Positions 7,924 through 14,793 of a stretch of 16,908 nucleotides of DNA are shown piece after piece. Numbering within the stretch: position 1 is the first letter of the stretch; every line of letters begins with the position of its first letter. The notes below the pieces were generated by a model. The model saw nothing but the letters and a program-made list of their open reading frames with translations, searched no databases and was not told where the DNA came from. A program made the translations under genes and the position numbers. This stretch comes from an uncultured Clostridia bacterium (GTDB taxonomy: Bacteria > Bacillota > Clostridia > Peptostreptococcales > Anaerovoracaceae): NCBI GenBank assembly GCA_937928455.1, contig CALFUG010000016.1, forward strand, positions 1 through 16,908. Reading direction: 5' to 3'.

Positions 7924-8221
7924 AACATCTTCCGTAGGACAATCCCGTCAATCGGAACCCTCGGTCGTACCATTTGTTACGATAATCCACGGTGGCCTTT
8001 TCCACGTGGCCTTCAATTTGTCTGGAAAACACCACTTTTACACCGTTGGACTCTACCACAATATCTCCCTTTTTCTTTGCCTCATCCAGAGACAATAGCA
8101 ATCGAGGACCCCCTCAACTGATACCTCCGAACGCAATCCGAAGCATGATTTCATCCGGATTTTTTTCTTTAGCCGCAATCTCTTTAAACTTGCTGGCGGC
8201 TGCATTTGTAACCTGAATCAT
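7922..8221 (-). CDS. HesB/IscA-like selenoprotein with one in-frame TGA (Sec)
   Basis: Reading through one TGA (8114-8116, codon 36) gives a complete 99-residue protein that starts with MIQVTNAAASKFKEIAAKE and stops at TAA (7922-7924). The context FGGIS-U-GGPRLLLSLDEAKKKGD matches the A-type iron-sulfur carrier/HesB fold, with Sec where the first conserved cysteine of IscA or ErpA sits. Further family-like features are a VVESNGVKVVF segment and a VDYRNKWYDRGFRL segment near the end. The C-terminal CGC motif of IscA is reduced to one terminal Cys99. HesB-like selenoproteins are a known clostridial family of unknown function. GGGAGGTGAC lies 4 bases before the ATG. The gene follows selA by 27 bases in an operon with tRNA-Sec and selD, which makes Sec insertion far more likely than a nonsense mutation. 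A role in selenium or redox handling is inference. Confidence 0.88.
8080..8107 (-). promoter_or_regulatory. Candidate SECIS hairpin of the HesB-like gene (weak)
   Basis: Bacterial Sec insertion needs a hairpin just 3' of the UGA. Here, CCTC and AT (separated by a bulged G) can pair with ATGAGG, leaving a large loop that begins with G about 15 bases after the UGA. The stem is short and the loop large, so this is only a candidate. Confidence 0.3.
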
Positions 8222-8248
8222 TTTTGTCACCTCCCATATCTCATATCT

Positions 8249-9691
8249 CTATATTTTCCCAATTTGTTCCTTTTGAACCAGTTTTTTCAATTCTTTTGAT
8301 ATAGTTCCCATGTCTTCTATGGACAAGGTTCGAACATGAAACATCAGCCCATCATCCTGGATAGGAACTACCACCGGCTCGTTTCCTGTTCTCAATCTTT
8401 CTTGCCACCAATGGAGCTTCTTTTCCATCGGTTTCACCCAAACCGAGGGGCTTTCCAATTGCAGCCCCGGTAGGGAGCCTCCTCCCACTTCTGCTTTCGC
8501 TGTTCGTATTTCTACCTGCGTTCCATCCCCCATGGCCACTTGCACCATCGCTTTCAAGCCATGGGCTTTTTCCATTAAAATTTCCAGGGGTTGGTAAATC
8601 ATGTTCAACACGGGAACTTCTTGTCGAGCCCTCTTGGGATCTCTGTAGATTTCCAACACCGATTGAAGGGCAGCCAAAGTCAATTTATCGCAGCGGAGTA
8701 CACGAGCCATGGGATGTTTTTTTAAGGTCTCAATCAAGGATTTCTCCCCAACAAGAATGCCGGCCTGAGGCCCTCCCAACAACTTATCTCCACTAAAGGT
8801 AACCAGATGGGCGCCTTGAGAAATGGAACGTTGTACGGAATGCTCATCCACCACACCCAGATCATCCCAATCCACCAGGCTACCGCTACCCAAATCCTCC
8901 ATCACCATGAATCCGGTTTCTTCTCCTAAGGCCACCAGCTCTTTCAGAGAAACCGTTTGGGTAAATCCAGAAATCACATAATTGCTGGTGTGTACTTTTA
9001 ACAGCATCCCAGTATCTGATGTAATGGCTTCTCGATAGTCGGTAATTTTCGTTTTATTTGTGGTCCCAACTTCTACCAAGTGGCAACCGCTTTGGGCTAT
9101 AATGTCAGGAATTCGGAAAGACCCTCCGATTTCTACCAACTGTCCTCGAGACACCAGTACATCCTTATCCTTGGCAAAAGCATGTAAAGCTAGAAACACT
9201 GCAGCCGCATTATTGTTCACCACCATCGCCCCTTTGGCGCCGGTGATATCTGTTAACAATTGCTCGACTTGGTCTTGTCTGGAACCCCTCTCACCTTTTA
9301 CTAAATCATACTCTAAATTGCAATAGCCCTTGGCTGTTTCTGCAATGTGCATAACGGCTTTCTCCGGTAGTGGTGCCCTCCCCAAATTCGTGTGAAGGAC
9401 GATGCCGGTGGCATTGATGACTTTTTTTAACCTTCCGGCCTCTGCCACAACCAAACCTTGGGAAATTTCTTCTAGAATCCGGCCTCGAATACGGTTCTCT
9501 TCGAAAGACGGTTCCCCCGCCAGATGGGCTTCTCGGATTTCTTCCTTCATAACGAACAGAGCTCCCTGAACTTTCTCCACAACCAGGGCTCGACCATAAG
9601 TGGCTACATAGGTAGCCACTTCATTCATTTCCAATATTTCATGGACAGGAGGAATCTGTCGAAGCCGGTCCTGCAAATTATCCTGATTCAA
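8249..9691 (-). CDS. selA: L-seryl-tRNA(Sec) selenium transferase
   Basis: This 480-residue PLP enzyme converts seryl-tRNA(Sec) to selenocysteyl-tRNA(Sec) using selenophosphate. It is the bacterial single-step route, so PSTK and SepSecS are not needed. The PLP lysine is K303 in TFSGDKLLGGPQAG. The N-terminal tRNA-binding region (about 1-90) and INATGIVLHTNLGRAPLP (92-109) are typical of SelA. Length is close to the E. coli protein. The start codon is TTG at 9689-9691, preceded by AAAGGAGAG 14 bases downstream of the selD stop; homologues also start near this point. Its substrates come from the two genes just upstream: tRNA-Sec from selC and selenophosphate from selD. Confidence 0.96.
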   Translation of the reverse strand: MNQDNLQDRLRQIPPVHEILEMNEVATYVATYGRALVVEKVQGALFVMKEEIREAHLAGEPSFEENRIRGRILEEISQGLVVAEAGRLKKVINATGIVLHTNLGRAPLPEKAVMHIAETAKGYCNLEYDLVKGERGSRQDQVEQLLTDITGAKGAMVVNNNAAAVFLALHAFAKDKDVLVSRGQLVEIGGSFRIPDIIAQSGCHLVEVGTTNKTKITDYREAITSDTGMLLKVHTSNYVISGFTQTVSLKELVALGEETGFMVMEDLGSGSLVDWDDLGVVDEHSVQRSISQGAHLVTFSGDKLLGGPQAGILVGEKSLIETLKKHPMARVLRCDKLTLAALQSVLEIYRDPKRARQEVPVLNMIYQPLEILMEKAHGLKAMVQVAMGDGTQVEIRTAKAEVGGGSLPGLQLESPSVWVKPMEKKLHWWQERLRTGNEPVVVPIQDDGLMFHVRTLSIEDMGTISKELKKLVQKEQIGKI

Positions 9692-9705
9692 GGAGCTCTC
9701 CTTTG

Positions 9706-10773
9706 TTATTTATGGTCCTGCACCACTAGCCAGGGACCTTCCTTCTCTCTTTTTTCCACCACCCCGATAATACTTCCTTCTACGGGCTGATTCTGGTGAA
9801 TCTTCTGTAGCAATGCTTCTGCCTGTTCTTTGGGAAGGGCCACCAATAACCCTCCGGAGGTCTGGGGGTCTGCCAGCAACAATTTCTGATGCTCCGTAAC
9901 TTCCCCCCAAACAAGATAAGGCTCAAAGTAACTGAGGTTAGAGTAACTTCCGCCCGGTACCAAGCCCTCTTGTATAAAGGTCATCGCCTTGGGCAAAACC
10001 GGAAGAGAATCTACCCATACCGTCAATTTCATTTCGGAGGCTTTCGCCATTTCAATTCCATGACCCATTAACCCGAATCCCGTCACATCGGTACAACTGT
10101 GTACTTCATAATCTTTCATACATTCCATGGCTTTTCGATTCAGCGTGCTCATGGATAATAAGGCAGGCTGAACATCTTTTTCCAATACGGCCCCTCTTTT
10201 TACTGCGGTGGCAATGGCTGCCGTACCCAAAGGTTTGGTCAGCACCAAGGCATCTCCTTCTTGGGCCCTTCCATTGGTCCATATCTGACCAGGGTGTACC
10301 GTGCCAGTGACAGAAAAGCCATACTTTAGCTCCGGATCATTCACCGTATGCCCCCCCAACAGAGCAACCCCCGCCTCCTTCAATTTACTCTCTCCTCCTT
10401 TGAGAATTTCCACCAAAATGTCCGGTGAAAGATCTTCCGGGAAGCATGCAATGGAAAGAGCGGTCATGGGTGTACCGCCCATGGCATAAATATCGCTCAA
10501 GGCATTTGTGGCGGCTATGGTTCCAAAAGTAAAGGGGTCATCCGTGATGGGCGTGAAAAAGTCCACCGTTTGCACCAAGGCAACCTCCTCCGACAATTGG
10601 TATACACCCGCGTCGTCCATCAAATCAAATCCAATCAATAAGTTTGGATCCTCGTTATTTCGATTCCCCTCCAAATGACACAAAACTTGTGCCAAGGTTC
10701 CAGGGGCCATTTTGCTTGCTCAACCGGATTTGGACGATAACTCAGTTAGCCTTCTTTTTTCTTTTTCCGTCAC
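9706..10773 (-). CDS. selD: Selenide, water dikinase (selenophosphate synthase), itself a selenoprotein
   Basis: This 355-residue enzyme makes selenophosphate from selenide and ATP. A conventional ORF starts at the ATG at 10708-10710 and would lack the active site. Reading upstream through a TGA at 10720-10722 restores the family N-terminus LTELSSKSG-U-ASKMAPGTL, with Sec at residue 18, where SelD proteins carry catalytic Cys or Sec, and K21 as the conserved lysine. The GTG at 10771-10773 is the start, preceded by GAAAGGGGGTG at about 6 bases. The later LLGGHTVNDPELKYGFSVTG is characteristic of SelD, as is DPQTSGGLLVALP near the C-terminus. The gene starts 23 bases after the 3' end of tRNA-Sec and probably shares its transcript. 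Since SelD makes the precursor of its own active-site residue, it requires existing Sec-insertion capacity. Confidence 0.95.
10666..10706 (-). promoter_or_regulatory. Candidate SECIS hairpin of selD
   Basis: Downstream of the selD UGA the transcript can form a layered hairpin. The outer stem is CCCCT with AGGGG, and the inner stem is GGCACAA with TTGTGTC (one G-U pair) around a GTT loop. The loop starts 34 bases after the UGA, near the upper end of the 16-37 base window reported for bacterial SECIS elements, and its first base is G, as expected for SelB binding. SelB contact itself cannot be judged here. Confidence 0.5.
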
Positions 10774-10796
10774 AAGAAACACCCCCTTTCTTTTTT

Positions 10797-10893
10797 TGGC
10801 AGGAGCGTGTGGGAATCGAACCCACCTGGGCCGGCAAAACCACCCCACATCAGATTTGAAGTCTGTGAGACCCACCAGGACCTATCCGCCCCC
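10797..10893 (-). tRNA. selC: tRNA-Sec (anticodon UCA), CCA encoded
   Basis: This 97-base tRNA can be folded by hand. The anticodon loop CTTCAAA carries TCA (10857-10859) and reads UGA. The D-stem has 6 base pairs (AGGTCC with GGGTCT) around a 4-base loop TGGT, which is diagnostic of tRNA-Sec. A long variable arm pairs at 7 of 8 positions. The T-arm is GTGGG-TTCGATT-CCCAC. Acceptor strands GGGGGCGG and ACGCTCCT are followed by discriminator G and an encoded CCA. Oddities are G-U pairs at acceptor positions 1 and 4, a G-A opposition at the eighth pair, and a bulged A in the anticodon stem. It lies directly upstream of selD. Confidence 0.95.
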
Positions 10894-10914
10894 ACGTCTG
10901 TTCCACACAAAGTA

Positions 10915-10920
10915 ATTATA
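10915..10920 (-). promoter_or_regulatory. -10 box of the tRNA-Sec/sel operon promoter
   Basis: The minus strand has a perfect TATAAT ending 21 bases before the tRNA-Sec 5' end, so transcription would begin roughly 15 bases upstream of the mature tRNA. No good -35 hexamer is visible at 16-18 bases. With no other promoter or terminator seen before 7923, this one may drive the tRNA and all three sel-region genes. Confidence 0.5.
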
Positions 10921-10970
10921 CCCCAAGGAATCCGGGAAAGAAAGAGACATTATCACAAGAAAAACATTCC

Positions 10971-11006
10971 ATTAAAAGAAGAGCAGCCAAAGTACTTTGA
11001 CTGCTC
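10971..11006 (-). terminator. Rho-independent terminator after ppdK
   Basis: On the minus strand, GAGCAGTCAAAG pairs with CTTTGGCTGCTC (12 pairs, one G-U) around a minimal TA, effectively a GTAC loop. It is followed by TTCTTTTAAT. It lies about 50 bases after the ppdK stop and before the tRNA-Sec promoter. Confidence 0.8.
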
Positions 11007-11058
11007 ACTCATGATTCTTCACATTCTTTTATAGGCCTTTCTTATTCACCATCAACCC

Positions 11059-13683
11059 CTATCTGGGGAATTTCACCTGAGCTTGAGCCGCCGCCAGTCG
11101 GGCGATGGGCACTCGGAAGGGAGAACAGGAAACATAGTCCAAACCGACCCGATGGAAAAATTCCACGGAAGCGGGGTCTCCGCCATGCTCTCCACAAACC
11201 CCAAGCTTTAGATCCTTCCTGGTTTTCCTACCCAGCTCTACCGCCATCTCCACCAGCTTCCCCGTACCTTCTTGATCAAATCGAACAAAAGGATCGCTCT
11301 CGTAGATTTTCTTGCTATAGTAATCCCCCAGGAACTTTCCGGCATCGTCTCGACTGAAAGCAAAGGTCATTTGGGTCAAATCGTTGGTTCCGAAGCTGAA
11401 AAATTCTGCTTCTTTGGCGATCTCATCGGCCGTCAGGGCAGCACGCGGAACTTCAATCATGGTTCCAATTAAGTAAGTAATCTGGGAACCGGCCTTTTTC
11501 AACTCATCTTCCACCGCTTGTACGATGATTTCCTTCACATATCGCATTTCCTTGTATTCACCGATAAGAGGAATCATGATTTCCGGTACGATGTTCATGC
11601 CAGTTTCCTGGTTCACTTGGATTGCGGCCCGAATAATGGCGCGGGCTTGCATGTCGCCGATTTCCGGGAAGCTGACGGATAGACGACAACCACGATGGCC
11701 CATCATGGGGTTGGCTTCATGTAAACCGTCTACGGTAGCCTTCAATTCTTCAAAGGAGATTCCCATATTCTCTGCTAGATCTCTAATGTCTTCCTCCTGG
11801 GTGGGCAAAAACTCATGAAGCGGAGGATCCAGAAGTCGAATGGTGACCGGTCGCTCTCCCATGGCCTTGTAGATTCCTTCAAAATCACTTTGTTGCATGG
11901 GAAGTAGCTTTTTCAGTGCCTTTTCTCGTTGCTCTTTGGTTTTGGAGACAATCATCTCTCGAACAGCAGAAATTCGCTCTTCACTGAAGAACATGTGCTC
12001 TGTTCTGGTAAGACCAATTCCTTGGGCGCCAAATTCAACGGCAATTTCCGAGTCCTTGGGAGTGTCCGCATTAGCTCGAACCTTTAACACCCTTAACTCA
12101 TCTGCCCACTCCATAACCTGAGCAAAATTACCACTAACCTCCGCCTCCACTGTAGGAACCTTCCCTAGATATACATTGCCCGAAGTTCCATCGATAGACA
12201 GGAACTCCCCTTCTTTCACCACATGACCATCAATGGTCACTTGCTTTTTTTGATAATCTATTTGCAATGCCCCACATCCGGACACGCAACATTTTCCCAT
12301 CCCTCTGGCCACTACCGCTGCATGAGATGTCATTCCGCCACGGGCTGTCAAAATGCCTTCTGCCGCATTCATACCTTCAATATCCTCCGGTGAAGTTTCC
12401 ACCCTCACCAGTAGCACCGGGCCGTTCTTTGCGGCCTTGGTGGCATCATCCGCCGTAAAGAAAACGGCACCACAAGCCGCTCCGGGGGATGCAGCCAACC
12501 CATTGGCAACCGGCTGTACTTTATTGATTTCCTCCGGGTCAAATTGAGGATGCAACAAAGTATCTAAATATTTTGGATCAACCTTTAAGATGGCTTCTTC
12601 CTTGGTACATGTCCCTTCTTCTACCAGATCCACGGCAATTCGTAATCCGGCGTGAGCGGTACGTTTCCCATTTCTGGTTTGAAGCATGTAGAGCTTCCCC
12701 TTTTCTATGGTAAACTCCATATCTTGCATATCTTTATAATGGGCATCCAATTTGGCCGCAATTTGAGAAAACTCCTGGTATACCGAGGGCATAATCTCCT
12801 GTAATCTCTCAATGGTTTCCGGCGTGCGGATACCCGCCACCACATCTTCACCCTGTGCATTGATCAGGAACTCACCAAATAATTTTTTCTCTCCCGTTGC
12901 GGGGTTTCTGGTAAATGCCACCCCGGTCCCGGAGTCATTGCCCATATTGCCATACACCATGGACTGCACATTGACAGCCGTTCCCCAGCTTCCCGGGATA
13001 TCATTCATTCTACGGTAGGAGATAGCACGGGGATTATTCCAACTTCGAAATACAGCTTGTATGGCTGCCATGAGCTGCTCCTTCGGATCTTCCGGGAATA
13101 CAGTTCCCATCTTCTCCCGATAAAACGCCTTGAACTGCCCCACTAACTCCTTCATATCATCCGCGCTTAGATCTGCGTCATACTGTACCTTCCGTTGACT
13201 TTTCATCTGGTCCAGAATTTCTTCAAACTCGACTTTTGGAAGCTCCATCACCACATCCGAAAACATCTGAATGAATCTTCGATAAGAATCATAAACAAAT
13301 CTTGGGTTTTCCGTTAAACGAATCAGGCTCTCTGCCACCTTCTCATTCATTCCAAGATTTAGTACCGTATCCATCATACCGGGCATGGATGCACGGGCAC
13401 CGGATCGAACAGAAACCAACAAGGGATCCTTTTCATCTCCGAATTTCTTCCCGCATATTTCCTCCATCTTTGCCACATATTCAAAAATCTGATTCTTCAC
13501 CTCTACACCGATGCTCTCTCCGTCCTCATAGTATTGGATACAAGCCTCAGTGGTGATGGTAAATCCTTGCGGAACCGGCATACCCAAATTGGTCATTTCT
13601 GCCAAATTTGCGCCTTTTCCACCCAGTAGCTCCTTCATATCTCCGCCACCTTCGGTGAACAAATAGACGAACTTTTTACTCAT
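11059..13683 (-). CDS. ppdK: Pyruvate, phosphate dikinase
   Basis: This 874-residue enzyme, the usual length for bacterial PPDK, reversibly interconverts pyruvate, ATP and phosphate with phosphoenolpyruvate, AMP and pyrophosphate. An N-terminal ATP-grasp domain begins with GGKGANLAEM (21-30). The central phosphohistidine domain has GGMTSHAAVVARG with H454 as the phosphorylated residue. The C-terminal PEP/pyruvate barrel carries FGTNDLTQMTF and catalytic Cys830 in GVCGEHGGDP. In anaerobes it can serve glycolysis with pyrophosphate or PEP formation for gluconeogenesis, which would feed the glycogen genes further along, although they are not in one operon. AAGGGGG precedes the ATG by about 9 bases. 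It has its own promoter and terminator, so it appears to be a single-gene unit. Confidence 0.97.
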   Translation of the reverse strand: MSKKFVYLFTEGGGDMKELLGGKGANLAEMTNLGMPVPQGFTITTEACIQYYEDGESIGVEVKNQIFEYVAKMEEICGKKFGDEKDPLLVSVRSGARASMPGMMDTVLNLGMNEKVAESLIRLTENPRFVYDSYRRFIQMFSDVVMELPKVEFEEILDQMKSQRKVQYDADLSADDMKELVGQFKAFYREKMGTVFPEDPKEQLMAAIQAVFRSWNNPRAISYRRMNDIPGSWGTAVNVQSMVYGNMGNDSGTGVAFTRNPATGEKKLFGEFLINAQGEDVVAGIRTPETIERLQEIMPSVYQEFSQIAAKLDAHYKDMQDMEFTIEKGKLYMLQTRNGKRTAHAGLRIAVDLVEEGTCTKEEAILKVDPKYLDTLLHPQFDPEEINKVQPVANGLAASPGAACGAVFFTADDATKAAKNGPVLLVRVETSPEDIEGMNAAEGILTARGGMTSHAAVVARGMGKCCVSGCGALQIDYQKKQVTIDGHVVKEGEFLSIDGTSGNVYLGKVPTVEAEVSGNFAQVMEWADELRVLKVRANADTPKDSEIAVEFGAQGIGLTRTEHMFFSEERISAVREMIVSKTKEQREKALKKLLPMQQSDFEGIYKAMGERPVTIRLLDPPLHEFLPTQEEDIRDLAENMGISFEELKATVDGLHEANPMMGHRGCRLSVSFPEIGDMQARAIIRAAIQVNQETGMNIVPEIMIPLIGEYKEMRYVKEIIVQAVEDELKKAGSQITYLIGTMIEVPRAALTADEIAKEAEFFSFGTNDLTQMTFAFSRDDAGKFLGDYYSKKIYESDPFVRFDQEGTGKLVEMAVELGRKTRKDLKLGVCGEHGGDPASVEFFHRVGLDYVSCSPFRVPIARLAAAQAQVKFPR

Positions 13684-13726
13684 GTTACTACCCCCTTCTG
13701 TTTTTCAAAGTATCCTTTAAAAGATA

Positions 13727-13735
13727 ATTATAACA
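13727..13735 (-). promoter_or_regulatory. Extended -10 promoter of ppdK
   Basis: The minus strand reads TGTTATAAT, a TGn extension with a consensus hexamer. The -35 match is weak (GTTTCA at 17 bases, overlapping the stop of the upstream methyltransferase gene). The predicted leader is about 35-40 bases and contains the ppdK ribosome binding site. No hairpin terminator was seen before it, so read-through from the methyltransferase operon is possible. Confidence 0.5.
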
Positions 13736-13754
13736 CAAGATAAAAGCCCTGAAA

Positions 13755-14777
13755 CTATTGTTTTCCATAAAGTTCATAGGTTTTTTTCACCTCTTGGAAA
13801 AAGGTTTCGATATTTTCCCAAGGAGCGGTATGGGGAATATCGCATCCGGAAGAAGGTATAAAATTCTTTCGTGTCCCGTATCGATATAACAGGGTCTGAA
13901 CCGCTTCTTTCATATCTTCTGGAGTGCCATTCACAAATTTGGTGGCGGGGTCAATGTTTCCCATCACCAATATAGATTCCGGGATTAATCCTACAACAGA
14001 TGACAAATCTACGGCATTTCCAAAGTGGTAACCGGCGCATCCGGTGGTAACCAGGGATTCTGCCATTTTTCCCGCGGATGGACCACAGTTATGATAATAA
14101 ACGAGGAACTCCTGGTCCTGCACTTGTTCTACGATAGACCTGATGTACGGTTCCGAAAATTTCTGAGCTAACACAGGAGAAAGCAATCCCGCCAATGGCT
14201 CTGCGATAAAAACGCCGTTTGCACCCAATCTCTTAAATTCCTTGGCATACATTACCAAAAATGAAGTCGCCTTCTCTAGAACTGACTCCAGTATCTCCGG
14301 ATTCTTCTTACAGTAAATCATCGCCTTGTTTACATCTAGCAAACGTCCCGCCAGGGAAAATGGCCCGATCATTCCTGCGAATGTGGGGCGATGGTGAATG
14401 ATATTTACCGCTTTCTCGATTCCATATAGAAATTCACCGGTCCGCCCTTTTCCCACTTCCGGCACGGAAAGATTTTCCGCGTCCTGCTGATTGGTTACCA
14501 GAACCCCCTTTACCGTAGGAACCTCCCCTTCAAAATATTTTACCTCACATCCGAAGGCCTCCGCTTCCACGGAAAGATCCATAAACCCGATGGCCGCCAT
14601 CATGTCCGTTTTTTCCGAGATGATTTCCATGGCTCTGGACATATGATCTCCACTCTTCACTAAACTTTCCAGAGAAATTTTCATGTCTTGTATTGCTGGA
14701 TAAGACAAAATGGGGAATGGTTTTTTTCTCTCAGAAGCCACCGCCTGCGCTTGCCATTCTTTCATGTTTCTCTTCAT
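13755..14777 (-). CDS. MtaA/MtbA-like corrinoid methyltransferase (URO-D family)
   Basis: This 340-residue protein has the uroporphyrinogen decarboxylase fold shared by the corrinoid methyltransferases MtaA, MtbA and CmuA-type proteins. The zinc-ligand pattern of the methyltransferase branch, His-x-Cys then a distant Cys, is present as HNC at 229-231 and C312 in SSGCDIPHTAPWENI. This separates it from heme-pathway HemE. It probably takes the methyl group from the methylated corrinoid protein encoded two genes upstream and passes it to a thiol or folate acceptor; in a bacterium tetrahydrofolate is likelier than coenzyme M, but this is inference. The ATG at 14775-14777 was chosen over one at 14828 because GGGAGGAAC precedes it by 6 bases and avoids a 35-base overlap. 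It starts 16 bases after the mttB-like gene. Confidence 0.85.
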   Translation of the reverse strand: MKRNMKEWQAQAVASERKKPFPILSYPAIQDMKISLESLVKSGDHMSRAMEIISEKTDMMAAIGFMDLSVEAEAFGCEVKYFEGEVPTVKGVLVTNQQDAENLSVPEVGKGRTGEFLYGIEKAVNIIHHRPTFAGMIGPFSLAGRLLDVNKAMIYCKKNPEILESVLEKATSFLVMYAKEFKRLGANGVFIAEPLAGLLSPVLAQKFSEPYIRSIVEQVQDQEFLVYYHNCGPSAGKMAESLVTTGCAGYHFGNAVDLSSVVGLIPESILVMGNIDPATKFVNGTPEDMKEAVQTLLYRYGTRKNFIPSSGCDIPHTAPWENIETFFQEVKKTYELYGKQ

Positions 14778-14793
14778 CAAATAGTTCCTCCCA

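Noticed and set aside
8114..8116. TGA as a nonsense mutation making the HesB-like gene a pseudogene
   Set aside because: The frame is conserved on both sides, the TGA falls exactly on a catalytic cysteine position, and the gene sits in an operon with tRNA-Sec, selA and selD.
7992..8216. Plus-strand ORFs in the apparent gap between thpR and selA
   Set aside because: They are antisense to the HesB-like selenoprotein gene, which explains this stretch far better.
8114..10722. Reassignment of TGA to tryptophan (alternative genetic code)
   Set aside because: All other genes use TGG for tryptophan, the two TGA codons fall at cysteine-like positions, and a UCA tRNA with tRNA-Sec architecture is present.
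10797..10893. Serine or leucine tRNA with a long variable arm
   Set aside because: The anticodon is UCA, which pairs with UGA, and the 6-pair D-stem with a 4-base loop is specific to tRNA-Sec.
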